Shown piece by piece: positions 1 through 16,184 of a DNA stretch of 64,000 bases. A program made the position numbers and the translations under genes. Location: NCBI GenBank assembly GCA_025642065.1, contig JAODUP010000183.1, positions 124,001-188,000 on the forward strand, in the 5' to 3' direction. The stretch's first letter is position 1; the number at the start of each line of letters is the position of its first letter. Below the pieces are notes generated by a model. It was given only the letters and a program-made list of their open reading frames with translations, was not told the DNA's origin and did not search any database. This DNA is from Paralvinella palmiformis. Lineage: Eukaryota; Annelida; Polychaeta; Terebellida; Alvinellidae.

Positions 1-1147
1 TGGAACAACGCTCCCAGAGAGTGTCTGTTCATGGTATTTTATCTGACATTCAGTTTTTGTTATCTGGTGTACCACAGGGTTCAGTTCTTGGTCCTCTGGT
101 TTTCACAATGTATACCCGTCCTCTTGGGATCATTGCGCAGCGATATGGGATTAAATATCACTTGTATGCTGATGACACACAGCTGTATATATCACTGGAT
201 CCTGACAATGAGTTAAATTTCTCCTCTTCCTTGAAGAATTTAGAACATTGTATTGCCGATATCCGGCTATGGATGACTCAAAATCTTCTAAAACTAAATG
301 ATAATAAAACAAATATTTTATATTTGGCATCACCACATTGTGTTAAATCCCTAAAGACACCAGCATTACAGATGGGTGCATCTTCGATTACCCCTAATGG
401 GTCAGTAAAAAATCTAGGGGTTATTTTTGACCAATGTATTAACATGCATGAACATGTCACATCAGTATGCCGAGCTGCCTATTACCATCTTAAGAACATC
501 CACTGTTTAAAAGCATTCTTGACACAAGAATCACTTTTAACTGTAGTTCAGGCCTTTGTTACATCTCGTATAGACTATTGTAACTCCCTGTTATATGGCA
601 TATCTGATTATAACATTAATCGCCTTCAGCGAATTCAGAATAGTGCAGCTCGCATTGTAACAAATACTAGAAAATATGATCATATTACCCCAATTCTTCA
701 AAAACTACATTGGCTACCTGTTAGACAGCGTATCCATTTTAAGATTCTGTTAATAACTTATAAATATATTAATGATATGGCACCAGAATACCTGTGTGAA
801 CTGGTTTCCATTAGAAAGTCATCCCGAAAACTCAGGTCATCCAGTCAGATACTATTGCAGGTGCCAGTGTCTCGGCTCAAGTCATATGGTGATTGTGCGT
901 TTAGTGTTGCAGCCCCCAATTTGTGGAATAAGTTGCCGGCAAATATTAGAAATTCGTCGTCTCTTGGAAATTTTAAGTCTCTTCTAAAAACACACCTATT
1001 TAAGGTCGCTTTCACAGATAAATAATTATTATCTTTTAAATCATTACAGGGTTTTTACAGACATTATTTGGGGTATTATTAAATTACATATTATTTGTAC
1101 AGCGCCTTTGAATGGCTCCTGCTAGTAAGGGCGCTTTATTAAATATA

Positions 1148-1178
<31 letters not shown>
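1..1178 (+). mobile_element. CR1/L2-like LINE, 3' part of reverse transcriptase ORF plus tail
   Basis: This is the C-terminal part of a non-LTR retrotransposon polyprotein, cut by the window edge. The frame is open from base 3 to the stop at 1023-1025. It shows the RT block GVPQGSVLGPLVF, the catalytic YADD box (about 167-178) and the thumb/C-terminal signatures DYCNSLLYG, LQRIQNSAARIVT and LHWLPV typical of CR1/L2-type elements. The 3' untranslated tail contains a short stem-like 'cagcgccttt ... aagggcgctt' segment followed by (ATT)n at about 1147-1178, the usual microsatellite tail of these LINEs. No stop or frameshift is visible in the retained part, so the copy is fairly young. A 5'-truncated sibling with the same tail lies at 8998-9200. 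Clade assignment is by motif recognition only. Confidence 0.9.
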
Positions 1179-1179
<1 letters not shown>

Positions 1180-1182
<3 letters not shown>

Positions 1183-2583
1183 TATGTAGCACTAACATAC
1201 CGTATAGTCACATTGGGCTTTAGAACCGTTATACCTGCTGCTTCATTTGTATGACTCGTATATTTATGGAGAGCTTCCTAATTTATGAGAACATATATCA
1301 ACTAGAAACAAAACAACTTAAACACAACATAGAAATAATTTATGTTGTGGTGAATAAGGTTTACCCATAATGCAACAAAGTGCAATACAAATGACCAGTT
1401 ATCGCTCTACTTACAGAAAACAAATGTGATTGTTGTCGACACAATGCCAATTAATGAACTTTTCGCACTGGGTTCAATATACATCTCACAAATGCCATAC
1501 AATACGCCAGAATAGTAGATAACACCAAAGATAAGTAGATGGCCTAGTAATGGTGTCAAGATGATGATCCAAGCATATAAACCACCCACGTCTTCACGTT
1601 TCCGGCTTCGGTTAGTGACATGATTTGTAACTTTGGATCCATAGAGTTTGGATCTTCTGCAACAGTCAATAGCAGATATTAACACTAATATCTATATATC
1701 TATATCCGGAGCCAAACTGGGCAGTAGTCCAAGTATAATATATGTTTTACTATCTTGGAGAGCTTTTAGTTTTATTATTTCGGTCTTGGAATGTTCTCAA
1801 CAATCAAGTAATTCTTGTTTATTTAATAATACCAAATTAATTTAATTAATGTGAGTATGGTTCACAGGTAGATCTTTATTCCAGATTAATGATATGTTCA
1901 TTATCAGCAACACTTAGACGACTAGTGTATATTATGATCTGTATTAGCAGTAGCAACAACTGGTAAAAAATCTCATAGCAATTAGTAGCAACAACATTAA
2001 CAACATCAACGACACCAACAACTAGTTGTAGGTTCTATTCCCGCTCGCATCTGTGTTGGTCAGATCTTTCTCTAGTGACCCTTATGTCCCAAGTGTGAGC
2101 AACCTTAGAGGTTTTTATTAAAATTCTAGATGAAAATATACCTTAGTATATTTCTTACACTCGGTTAATGGTAGCAGTTGTGGTGTGTTTTATTTCATAT
2201 AACAATATTATAAAAGTTAAATTCATTCCAAATCCGAAATATGAGCACTTAGAATACACATCTCATTATGTTTAAAAAAAATATTATTCATTAACTATTC
2301 TGTGTGGGTGTGTGGGAGGAGTGTTAAATACTGTGAAATAACATAGAGATATGTATTTTTTATCTTTTTTTTGAATAGTTCTTTTATTACAATAACCTAA
2401 AAGATTTATTATGTTTACTAAATCTTTATTATTTATGATGATGTTATTATTATTATCGTCATCATCATCATCACCATCATCACCATTATTATTATTTTTA
2501 TTTGGCAAAATGAACACGATAAAACATAAAGAAGCCGAAAGCTGTTAGATCAGACATTTTAGCATTTGTGACTTTACAGAGTG
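1180..2583. repeat. Left arm of a large inverted duplication
   Basis: This segment reappears in reverse complement at 13199-14759. Matching landmarks, outer to inner, are the 'gtagcactaacata' end, the orphan SLC16-like exon, the 'cagatctttattccag'-type stretch, the 'cactcggttaa' stretch and the 'gacattttagcatttgtgac' inner end. The exon part is about 99% identical between arms by eye; outside it there are indels, including a block around 1930-2110 that the right arm replaces with other sequence. The arms enclose about 10.6 kb containing gene A. Confidence 0.85.
1415..1685 (-). pseudogene. Orphan first exon of an SLC16-like transporter (psi-1)
   Basis: The reading frame is open and clearly paralogous to exon 1 of gene A. 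It has a basic N-terminal stretch, GGLYAW in place of the family's DGxxAW TM1 entry motif, one complete predicted membrane helix (TM1) and a second hydrophobic stretch. The phase-1 donor TTTTCT|GTAAGT at 1415/1414 is kept. The initiator is gone: the position equivalent to the ATG of gene A lies in a GTG-TTA-ATA context. Exons 2-4, expected at lower coordinates, are missing, because a LINE tail abuts the arm at about 1180. It is therefore a lone exon relic that could still donate splice sites. It is almost identical to psi-2 at 14252-14523 on the opposite strand. Confidence 0.8.
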
Positions 2584-2879
2584 GGCTATTCCTTTCTAAA
2601 ATATCATCATCAAACCTTTTCATATGTCAACATCATAAGGTCTTATAGTGCGCTGTACACATGCAGTTCGTGGAAATATCTTGCTGTTATTTTCAACCGA
2701 GTCTTAAAACTACTCTTCTCATTTTTCTATATTCGATGTGTGGCCAGATCCGACACTAAAGAAAGCACTCACGGTTGCACAAAAAAGACAGCAATTTGGT
2801 ATAACACTATTCCTGGAGGACACCTACTGATAGTGGGAGGTATTTGTACATCGGGACATATTCATTACAAATGGTGATT

Positions 2880-3365
2880 GGCAGGCTGCAGATTTGGGGA
2901 CTGGTCACAAGGACTGCGAGTAATAACACTGGATGATGATTGATGTTTTACGGCCACTTTTGTGCACAAGGTAGGCTAAATGGGCCGAGCGACTTCCAAA
3001 GGTAATGAGGCGAAATCAAAGACGAAACAACCTTCAGATATGCCCACGCCGAGATTTGAACACGGCTGGTAGTGATCTGTAGTCCAACACGCTACCGCTG
3101 GCCACGGAGGCGCCCCCAGTAATAACACTGGAACATGCCCCGATAATGTGACGATTCGATAACGGTAATGTTACCATATGTGGACTGCCAAGCACACTGA
3201 TGATGTACCTACAGAAAGTAAAGAATTCAACTTCCAGAATGGTCACCCATGTACGTAAACTTGACCATATAAAACCGACCTTGAACTCCCTGCATTGGAT
3301 GCCAGGTAGATACAGGTAGCAGTACAAGATCCTGGAATTTGCGTACGGGCACTTCATGGGCTGAT
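2880..3365 (+). mobile_element. CR1-like LINE relic (RT C-terminus) interrupted by a SINE
   Basis: After the SINE, from about 3150 to 3365, one plus frame reads a recognisable CR1-type C-terminus: CGLPSTLMMYLQKVKNS, then KLDHIKPTLNSLHWMP and RYRYKILEFAYG. This parallels the LYGISDYNINRLQRIQNSAA and HITPILQKLHWLPV blocks of the LINE at 1-1178. Sequence just before the SINE appears to belong to the same element, because the SINE is flanked by a target duplication that restores continuity. Stops are present, so this is an old relic. Confidence 0.6.
2933..3117 (-). mobile_element. tRNA-derived SINE, family 1, with perfect 14-bp target duplication
   Basis: On the minus strand the element begins with GGGGCGCCTCCGTGG, then an A-box-like segment and a B-box-like segment (GTTCAAATCTC), followed by a conserved non-tRNA body ending in 'aaacatcaatcatcatc'. 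Both sides carry the direct repeat AGTAATAACACTGG (2919-2932 and 3118-3131), a clear retrotransposition signature. It is one of ten copies of this family in the window. Confidence 0.9.
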
Positions 3366-4009
3366 CATCAGAACTAAGAGGAAGTTGTTGTTTCGTATCA
3401 GTCAACAAGGTCCACGTGAAACAATCTATTTTGTACTAATAAGTGTTTCCTGTAGTATTCAAATTACTCCTTGGACGTAAATACAGTAACAAGGGAAACA
3501 TCCTCCAGGTGATGGGATAAGTGAGTGATTGAAGGTTTGTTTGCTTTGTCCAAGCTTCATTTTAGTATTACGTGGGAGACATTTCTCAGTAGGTACTGTC
3601 CAAAGGGAAGAATAATTATCACTTTTAATTCTGAATATCTTTATATTATGACTCTATTTTCGTTTCACAGTCATGGATATATATGCAAGAAGACATAAAC
3701 ATATTTATCTATTCTCGACGGTGTCCACATGTTTGTCTATTTTCAAATAAAATAAGTTTAATATTAATAAGAGATTAATATACATTAGTTCCCCTAAATA
3801 AAGTAAATTACCCGTAAGTAAGTGAAATTCTCCCGAAGAAATTAAAATACTAGATTTCCTATACAGGTTTATTGTAAACAAATATTTTGACAGATATGTA
3901 AGTGATATCAGTTAGAGAAACACAATTCTTGTTTTAGTCTTTATGCAAGTCATGGAAATGAGATGCTTCAACTAGAATGAACTGTTTCCTTTGTATTCAT
4001 TTTACCATC
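3366..4009. other. 3' intergenic flank of gene A
   Basis: AT-rich sequence with no gene or repeat I recognise. A minus-strand AATAAA (3868-3873) lies about 137 nt beyond the stop of gene A and is a candidate polyadenylation signal. Confidence 0.4.
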
Positions 4010-6930
4010 TCAAATAATTTCATCCAAAACGACATCTGGAGAACGTTGACGAATGAAGCAGGTAAGGAACATGATCATACCAGAGAGCCATAGAGTAGCG
4101 CCGCCGAGGTAGAATGATGGTGGATATCGCTGTAGAACATCGAGTAACAAGCCTAGAATGAATTAAAGAAAGCTGATTGTACTATGGAAAGGTAATATTT
4201 AACACCGTTATAAGTAGATTTTGCCTAATCCCAAATATCGGATGTTAACAAACAGTTATTAATATAGATGCTCCTGCAGTATTTTACGTTTTTCAAGATG
4301 TTGGTAGACATAAAATGCCAAGTGAGCGGCAATGGATTCTTCATTAACGTTACGATACTTACCGGCTGACGGAGGGCCCAGTAAACTTCCAATGGATCCA
4401 CACGTCATCAAATATCCAAAAGCCGAAGGGAGCAACTCCACACTAAGGAAATCGGTTATTATCAGGGGAAGAAGAGGACCAGCAGAAGCGCTGAGAAATC
4501 CAAAAGCTGCCGACGTTATCATAATGCTGATGAAGTGTTCCATTAGAGGTATGCAAACCACAACTAGACCACACAGAGAGTAGCTGAGGGCGTACAACAT
4601 TACTGGACCTCGTCGTAGATTGCCAAATAATCCAAACAATGGACGCGCCACGAAGTTGGCTATTCCTACAGCAGATATTGCCATAGCAGCTGCGTCTTTA
4701 TTGATGTCCTTCGTGACAGAATAAGCCACTAAGTGAACATAGACGATATTGAGACCAAAGGAGGCGAAGAAGCTGTTTACACATAGAACTAAGAAGCCAA
4801 CGTCCTTGAACATGTAGAGATTCAACAATGACAAACACTGATATCTGGATCTGGAATGTAATGGGGAAGTGGACGGTTCAGATTTGGCGCGATCGCCTTT
4901 TTCGGGATATTGGTCTTCACTGCCACTTATACGCTGTCTTCTTGGAGGTCGCATGAGGGCGCCACATACGCAAAGATTCAATGTCACGCCACCCGTAATG
5001 AGCAGTGTTCCTCTATTTCCGAATGAATGCACCAGGGACCGTATGATTGGCGGATAAATGAATGTCCCGAGTCCAACTCCGGATACCGCCACACCGATTG
5101 CCAAGGAACGGTATTTGTTGAAGTATAATGGAACTATCGAGAGAACGGCCAGAAAGGCGGTCCCAAAACCAACACCTGAAAAAGGAATCAGTTAGTACGA
5201 TTTAGCACGGCTTATTATCATGATGTTTATGGTTTATATACTGATGTTTCTGTAATTTAATATATATTCTAAAGCATTAATACATATACTGATGTATGCA
5301 ATACACAAATGTATAATTAATTGTCTTACCCGCTATGATCCCAAATGTGGCAGCCAGGTAGTAGGTATTGGTTGCAAAAGCACTGAGTATTAGACCAGTT
5401 GCAGCCAATACACCTCCAATTACTGTTATCATTCTTTGTCCATATTTATTCATAAGCACGCCAGGTATAGGACCTAAAAAAACTGCAATTTTAGTCAATG
5501 CCTTGAACTGACTGGGTATTAATTACATAAAAGTTTAACTGACTATAGGATTATGGATCTGTTAATTAATTACTGTGGTTTAATGTCTCAGCACCGGGAG
5601 GAAACGAAATCAAGACGGGGTGAGACGACTGAGGGATACAGTTTAAGATAAGAAGTCGTGTAATTCTGCGAATGATGCGATTTATTTACGTAAATGGGGG
5701 CAAATTGTGGCTATAATAGGAAATGAATGAATGAGCATCTGAGAGAACACAAAGATACACCAGACATAAGCTAATTAATAACCCAAATACTAAATTGTTT
5801 CTTTTTATGGTTTACATTTATATGTCAGGTTATCTTTCGTTTAAAAACAAAAAGTCATTTAATGTGTTATCAGCATTCGTTTTAAATTAATTCCATTGAC
5901 TAATGTAGCTTTAGTCAATCTTAATGAACTATTTCATGTTCTCCACTTAAATATGCTGATAATTTGTTTTCTACGATTTGTTAATTATTGGAATAGTGGA
6001 AGTACAGAATATGTCAACAATAAATGTAATATATGACTTAAACACTCTCAGAAAATATTTCTTAAATATGTAATGCTTACAACAGTAGCCCAACATTCCA
6101 CAATAATAATCACGAAATATACTTGATAGCATAAATATGGTGAAATAATCCAAATTACAGTTGTTTGGCCTCTACAGACTTCTGGTCAAACTGTTGCGTT
6201 CAAGTGGCGTCAGCATTTAGGAGCTTCCGGTCTCTATCTAACCTCAAAATAGCGGCGCCCACATGCCATTAAAAGTCGATTAATCAGCACTTTGAAGTAG
6301 ATTATTTAATATGTGGGTGATAGTTTACACTTTTTGACATTATTTATGATAGTTGTGAATATAGCTGTATTAGTCCTGAAATTTGAAATAAAGGTGGACT
6401 ATCCCTTTAAGCTAGGCACGGTAGATAACGCGTATGTGGGAATTGGTCTCAAATAAAAATATCTATTTTTAAAATTCATTAATTGGGCTTTAAAACCATA
6501 ATATCTGCTGCATCATCATCATCTATGACCCGTGTATTCATAGAGAGCTTCAAAATGTATCAGAACTTATATCAACAAGAAACATAAATTATATTGCGGT
6601 GAATAACCTTTACCCATAGTTCAATAAAGTGCACTAAAATGACCAATTATCGCTCTACTTACAGAAACCAAATGTGAATGTCGTTGATAGAATGGCAATT
6701 AAAGAAATGATCGAGCTGGCTTCAACAAACATCTCAGAGAAGATGTCATAAAATACGCCGGAAGAGTAGATAACGCCAAAGATAAGTAGATGACCGAGTA
6801 ATGATATCAAGACGATGATCCAAGCATATACACCATCCACGTCATCACGTTTCCGGCTTCGATTAGTGACATGATTTGTAGGTTTCGATCCATAGATTTT
6901 GGACCTTTTGCAACAGTCAACAGCAGCCAT
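4010..6930 (-). CDS. SLC16-like (monocarboxylate transporter family) gene A, four coding exons
   Basis: Predicted 12-TM MFS carrier of the plasma membrane, 455 aa. Exons (minus): 6930-6663, 5473-5330, 5175-4363, 4152-4010; all introns are GT-AG and phase 1, and total coding length is 1368 nt with no internal stop. Family evidence: TM1 motif DGVYAW (32-37); the TM5 signature YFNKYRSLAIG followed by SGVGLGTF and YPP; the GALMRPP end of TM6; ARP in TM8; GPPSAG before TM11; 46 final residues with the last two helices. In TM8 the Asp of the Asp/Arg pair of MCT1 is Asn (ANFVARP), and the TM1 Lys of MCT1 is Tyr, so lactate/proton transport should not be assumed. The start ATG (6930) follows a cag acceptor at about 6944, implying a 5'UTR intron; an out-of-frame ATG lies 8 nt upstream. 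Substrate unknown. Confidence 0.9.
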
Positions 6931-7596
6931 GTTGTCATTATGAACTGAAAAATAAATAGTTAACAGTATACTTCTGTGTGTATATAAGAGATGTGTGTGT
7001 TACAAACGAACGAACGAACGAACAAACGTGCAAGCATTGACATCATTCGTTACCTAGTCTCACATGTCTAGAAACAAACCCTGAAAGTGGTCATCTGATG
7101 CCAATTAAAAACTATCAAGATAACAACAATATAAACAACATATCAACACAAATTATAAACACATAACCCATTTACCTAGATAAGTTGCCTTCTTCAGCTA
7201 ACGTATCCTTTATGAGTCTGTGGTAACGTAACATACACAAACTAGGCGAGAACTTACTATACATCTCTCAGAGTTATGATGTTTTTAAAGGTCCAGGACA
7301 GAATCACACCGCAATCTATAGTGTTGGCTATCACAATGAAGATTTAGGACTCTGGATCAATACCTGGAGCCCAACTGGGCAGTAGTCCAAGTATAATATA
7401 ACTACATTGGCGAGTTTTTAATCTTAGGATTTCGGTCTAAGAATATTTTCACCAACTAAATAATTCTTCTTTGTTTGATCTATGAATAATATCAAATTAC
7501 GATAATTTATGTATGTATGATTCACAAATAGATCTTTATTCCAGATGTATCATATGTTCATACTCACTCACTCACTCACTCACTCACTCACTCACT

Positions 7597-7642
<46 letters not shown>

Positions 7643-8300
7643 GAGAGAGAGACTTGGCAGCTATTAGATAACTAGACAGAGAGAGGGGGAGATGGGGGGG
7701 TCTCTGGGCACATATTACATAAGCAAATAACCAATAGGTAAGAGGATTACTATTAATAACTGCCGTATAACGTTCAAGTGTATTAAGTATTCAGTGCAAC
7801 CTATTAAGATCAATCACAGACCAATAATAAGTGAAGTACTCATATCAAATAAATATTATAGCCAAGCTCAGGTCAGGATTATCTCGGCTTTTAAACACTA
7901 ATCGATCCTAACTAATTATAACCCTTCTTAACTATTTATGTTTGCTACAGGTGATTGATTTACTTCTAGATTAATCGGACGAGAAGTGTTTTTGTTTGAA
8001 TCAACTTCCCGATTGCATCACCGGGGCTACATTGTCAAATTTACTCTCTGAATATTGCAATCATAAATAAACAATAATGGGTTAGACGACTAGCGTTTGT
8101 TATGATCTACATTAGCAGTAGCAACAACTCGTACAAAATCTCATTGGAATTAGTAGCAACAAGGACAACAATATCAATCACATCAACAACTAGTTGTGGG
8201 CGTTAATCCAGCTCACACCTGTGTTCGTCGGATATTTATCTAAGGACTTATCCCTCGGTCTTCTGTTACATATGTGAGCAGCCTTAGACCTCTTTTTTTC
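6931..8300. repeat. Upstream region of gene A, paralogous to other first-exon flanks
   Basis: Blocks here recur upstream of the other first exons of the cluster. The stretch 7365-7560 ('cccaactgggcagtagtcca', 'agatctttattccag') matches 1710-1900 and its inverted copy near 14040-14225. 7840-7990 matches 13680-13860, 39060-39300, 41490-41720 and 43430-43640. 8080-8290 ('attagcagtagcaacaact', 'caacaactagttgt') matches 1915-2120 and, reversed and more weakly, 43190-43320. I read this as ancestral 5' flank copied along with exon 1. No TATA box or defined promoter can be asserted. Confidence 0.6.
7561..7652. repeat. (ACTC)n and (AG)n microsatellites
   Basis: Tandem CACT/ACTC units (7563-7597) run into GA dinucleotide repeats (7602-7650), about 0.65 kb upstream of the gene A start codon. 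Confidence 0.95.
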
Positions 8301-8390
8301 ATTCAATATGTATAAATTAGTGTATGTATGTTTGAGGTAGTGTATACCTGCATACTTAGGCATGTACATTATAATGCTTCATCGTGTGCG

Positions 8391-8393
<3 letters not shown>

Positions 8394-8448
<55 letters not shown>
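8394..8448. repeat. (TA)n microsatellite
   Basis: Uninterrupted TA dinucleotides, about 26 units. The following 8449-8997 is AT-rich and shows nothing else I can identify. Confidence 0.95.
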
Positions 8449-8451
<3 letters not shown>

Positions 8452-8997
8452 ATATATATACATAACTAGTGTAATATTTGTATAACATTTAGTAATTATA
8501 TATCTACTATTAGTAGATAACTGTCTGTTGTCCTCAATCGAAATTTACAATATATGCCTTACAAGTCAGATTTTATTCGTTTTCATGTTCATATTATATC
8601 TGTTATACATTTATTCACGACACACTTATTATTTGCTCAACGCAAAATATATAATTTCTTTAATTTATACAAATCTTAATAAGTGACATTCCGGTGTTTA
8701 TACGGGGTAGATGGGGTGGAGATGGATAATGACAGATAATGTTTCTTTGGGCTAGATCAGAGTGAACAGGTTCAGTTGCTCATTGTTAACTGTGATACGT
8801 AGGATTCTTACCTGGGTCAATCTCAGGTATTTCATTCTAGGAAGCATCAACATTTGGCTGACCAGAGGAACAATTCAGAGTATATTGGCATCAACACTAA
8901 ACGTGAGCCCACACACGTGTTGTAATAGACTGCACTAAAATCAAAATTCAAGATACCTTGATCTCTTATTCTGAACAGTCAAACATATTCTAGTTAC

Positions 8998-9200
8998 AAA
9001 TCTTAAATCTTTTCTAAAAACACACCTATTCAAGGTCGCTTTCACAGATAAATAATTGTTATCTTTTAAATCATTACAGGTTTTTTTACAGATATATTAT
9101 TTGGAGTATTATTATATTACATATTATTTGTACAGCGCCTTTGAATGGCGCCTGCTAGTAAGGGCGCTTTAGTAAATATACATTATTATTATTATTATAG
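8998..9200 (+). mobile_element. 5'-truncated copy of the CR1/L2-like LINE (3' end only)
   Basis: Nearly the same as 977-1178: the last codons (KTHLF-KVAFTDK), stop, the 'cagcgcctttgaatggc' tail and (ATT)n. Severe 5' truncation is typical of target-primed reverse transcription. The next stretch, 9201-9689, shows nothing recognisable except possibly LINE 3' sequence of the following minus-strand element. Confidence 0.9.
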
Positions 9201-9689
9201 TTGTATTTAACACCTTTAGATATATGTCTACCTCCACTGGCGTTATTATTGGACTTATCGTATGATTCCATGGCGAAAAATTAAGAATCAGGTATATCTC
9301 TTGGTGATTAGCGAAAGCCACCGCCATTGTACACAATGTTAGGAGCTGGTTGCGCAGACCAGGGCTCGCTTTAGGAAAACATAAATGTTCATGAGAGGAT
9401 ATTAAAAAATGAGTATGATTGTTTTGGGACCTAACTTGTTTTCCATAAAACATGTTATATACATGTACTTCTTAAAAATCTATTACTTTTTCTTCACAAC
9501 CTAACCTGATCTGGCCCTTTATGATAACGTGTATCGTCCCAACTCCCTCCCGTACTTCCCTTGGTGTGCCCGGACCACCCTTGTAGGTATACATATCATA
9601 TGTTCAGGTCAGTGGAAAGACGAATCTCGACTTTCAATATTAAGCTCATCATTGTCCTGTATTGTATTGTGTATCATCGTCATCTTCAG

Positions 9690-12690
<3,001 letters not shown>

Positions 12691-12859
12691 AGCGGTCGTA
12701 ATGTTGTGAAGAAATAAATACTAGATCTATTACCATTCTACTTCCACAACTACATCTCCAAGACTATACGCTTCACTTACTACTGTGACAAAGTCACTCA
12801 CTCACTTGTGTATACGTAAATGTAAATAGAATTTTAAAATACAATTCAGTTAAATTCAA

Positions 12860-13038
12860 TGATTGGTGCTTTACGTACACTTTTGTACACATAGTAGGCT
12901 AAATGGCCGACCTACCTCCGAAGGTAATGAAGCGAAGTCAAATATGAAACACACCTCAGATATGCCCACGCCGAGATTCGAACTCAGGTGGTAGTGATCT
13001 GTAGTCCAACTCGCTACCAATCAGACCACGAAGGCGCC
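12860..13038 (-). mobile_element. tRNA-derived SINE, family 1
   Basis: Minus-strand copy with head GGCGCCTTCGTGGTCTGATT, B-box-like GTTCGAATCTC, conserved body ('ggcatatctgagg', 'ccatttagcctac') and tail toward 12860. More diverged than the copy at 2933; no clear target duplication. Confidence 0.85.
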
Positions 13039-13198
13039 TTTCAGCAGATCTAGAACCTTGCTTTGATATACGATAGTGCGCTCTGGTGGAAAACTTACCA
13101 TCATGACGCAGCAAGTAAATTATATTTGTATTGCGTGCATGACTAGTGCATACTTGAGTGACAGATTGTTTAAAGTTTAATGTTATAGCAACATGGCC

Positions 13199-14759
13199 CA
13201 CTCGGTAAAGTCACAAATGCTAAAATGTCTGATCTAATAACGTTCGGCTTCTTTATGTTTTATCGTGTTCCTTTTGCCAAATAAAAATTTTAATAACAAT
13301 AATAATAATAATAATAATGACGATAATGATGATTATGGTAATATCATCATATATAATACAGATTTAATAAACATATATATTAGGTTATTGTAATAAAAGG
13401 TTCTATACAAAACTTATAATAATATTTATTTTAAAAATATTTGATAAAAGATACATATCTATATGTTATTTCACAGTATCTAACACTCCTCCCACAGATC
13501 CACACAGAATAGTTAATGATTAATAATTTATTTTAAAAAACGTAATGATGAAGTGTATTTTAAGTGTTCATATTTCGGATTTGGAAAGAATTTAACTTTT
13601 ATAATATTGTTATATGAAATAAAACACACCAGAACTGCTATGATTAACCGAGTGTAAGAAGTTTACTAAGGTATTTTTTCCTGATACGAAGCTTCTCGTC
13701 TGATTAATCAAGATATAAATCAATCACTTGTAGCAAAAATAAACAGTTAAGAAGGGATGTAGTTAATTAGGGTCGATTAGTGTTTAAAAGCCGAGATAAT
13801 ACGGACCTGAGCTTGGCTATAATATTTATTTGATATGAGTACTTCAGTTATTATTGGTCTGTGTTTGTTATCATTCTTAATAGGTTGTACGGTAAATGCA
13901 TCAATAGATATCCTCCTACCTGCGAGTTGTTTGCTTACGTAATATGTAATCCGAACTCCCCTCCCCCCTCTCTGTGTTTCTTGTTATCTACTCTTTGGCA
14001 GGTCTCTCACGCACTGAGCGTATTTGTTGCTGATAATGAATATATCATCAATCTGGAATAAAGATCTACCTGTGAACCATACTCACATTAATTAAATTAA
14101 TTTGGTATTATTAAATAAACAAGAATTACTTGATTGTTGAGAACATTCCAAGACCGAAATAATAAAACTAAAAGCTCTCCAACATAGTAAAACGTATATT
14201 ATACTTGGACTACTGCCCAGTTTGGCTCCGGATATAGATATATAGATATTAGTGTTAATATCTGCTAGTGACTGTTGCAGAAGATCCAAACTCTATGGAT
14301 CCAAAGTTACAAATCATGTCACTAACCGAAGCCGGAAACGTGAAGACGTGGGTGGTTTATATGCTTGGATCATCATCTTGACACCATTACTAGCCACATC
14401 TACTTATCTTTGGTGTTATCTACTATTCTGGCGTATTGTATGGCATTTGTGAGATGTATATTGAACCCAGTGCGAAAAGTTCATTAATTGGCATTGTGTC
14501 GACAACAATCACATTTGTTTTCTGTAAGTAGAGCGATAACTGGTCATTTGTATTGCACTTTGTTGCATTATGGGTAAACCTTATTCACCACAACATAAAT
14601 TATTTCTATGTTGTGTTTAAGTTGTTTTGTTTCTAGTTGATATATGTTCTCATAAATTAGGAAGCTCTCCATAAATATACGAGTCATACAAATGAAGCAG
14701 CAGGTATAACGGTTCTAAAGCCCAATGTGACTATACGGTATGTTAGTGCTACATAATAT
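13199..14759. repeat. Right arm of the large inverted duplication
   Basis: Reverse complement of 1180-2583 (see that entry). Relative to the left arm it has extra sequence around 13690-14030, including the block shared with 7840-7990. Confidence 0.85.
14252..14523 (+). pseudogene. Orphan first exon of an SLC16-like transporter (psi-2)
   Basis: Inverted twin of psi-1. The two differ by one substitution near the 5' end (GCTATTGAC versus GCTAGTGAC) and a rearranged 'ttactagccacatc' near 14391 that adds one base and shifts the frame, so the encoded TM1 runs into garbage. The initiator is missing as in psi-1 and the donor TTTTCT|GTAAGT is kept at 14523/14524. No exon 2, 3 or 4 follows before gene B. 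Confidence 0.85.
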
Positions 14760-15440
14760 TGTGTACAATTCAATTTTTTAATCGATTTGTTATTTGAGAT
14801 CAACTTCAACACACACGTTGATCCAGTACTGGTTTGAAACTGTCATATGAGAATCATATTACAAACCTTTATATTTTTCGCATTATTTATTCTATGGCTT
14901 GCATGTCTTTAAGAAATTATACAAGTAAGCTTGCAAATCAAATTAAACATATTGATTTTCTATTTTAATCTAACTGAGATTATCTCCCGTACCTACTTTA
15001 AGTCACATATTACGTTTATTGTTTGCATATTCTGTACTTCGATCTTTCCAGTAGTTAGCAATGTTATAAAAATGTTAGATTATCAGAATATTTAAGTGGA
15101 GAACATGAAATAGTTCATTAAGATTGGCTGAAGCTACATTAGTCAATGGAATTAATTGTAAAAAATGCTGATAAAACATGAAATGACTTCCTCTAAAGCG
15201 AAATATAACCTGACATATAAATGTAAGGGATCAAAACAAGCAATTTAGATAATATATTGGTTTGTTAATCATCTTATGTTTCGTATATATCTATGTTATA
15301 TGACATTCCCGTTCATTCTATTCTTATTACAGTAACATTTGGCCAAAAGTTACGTACATAAATAGCATGTTTCGCACAATTACGCAACTTCTTATCTTAA
15401 GCTCCATCTCTTAGCCTTTAACTCATCATTCCAAACTTTA
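14524..15440 (+). repeat. Intron-1-type sequence after psi-2
   Basis: Parallels intron 1 of gene A (reverse of about 5560-6660) and the stretch 44125-45060. Shared blocks include 'attcattaagattggct', 'aatggaattaattgtaaaaa' and 'gacatataaatgtaaggg'. It shows that psi-2 and the decayed gene at 44071-45860 came from copies of a complete gene. From 15441 to 16184 I see nothing recognisable. Confidence 0.7.
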
Positions 15441-16184
15441 AGCAACAGTAATTAATTACCACAAGTGTATTTTACCGTTGTTATGTCCGTGTACTTGTTA
15501 ACAGAATTTGGGTTTTGTAACATGGATAAATATATAAAATGAAACAAACTGTTAGACAGAAATGTACTTGTATTAAATGTTTCTGTAAAACTGATGACTA
15601 ATTGAATGTCAATATATTTATTTTACAAGCATGTCAAAATATTATAAACATAATATCATCGATAGATTGCTTCAGACGAAGAAACTTCGAGTTCAAAAAA
15701 TACCGCACTGGAAATATTCATAGTTAATAGTGGGGATGGCTCTGAAAAGGCCATTGTTTTGATGGCATAATCTCAATCAAAGCGTTATCATATCGGATAT
15801 ACATTATGATATTTTGGTAAGTGAATATGTTCTCCACCAATAAGTATTATTATTCAAGATTTATCTGTACAACGTTTGCAAAACATTGATCAAATGTGTA
15901 TGTTTGTTTACATCTGAAGCCAGTTCGTGTGTATGGCGCCCACTGTACTGTGCACTCCCTGTTTATAAGTTTGGCCACGAGCCATATACACTATTTATAG
16001 CACAAAACACTTGGATTACTCGTGCCAAGGGAAACGTTTATAGATAACCGAGTTGTAGATAACCGTATATTCCAACCCAAGTTTCATGGAAAATAATGAA
16101 TACCATCATATTTAAAGCAGTACTTTGAAAAGTATATATATACTTCATTTACATATTAAACCAACACTGTTCAGTTGACCTTAC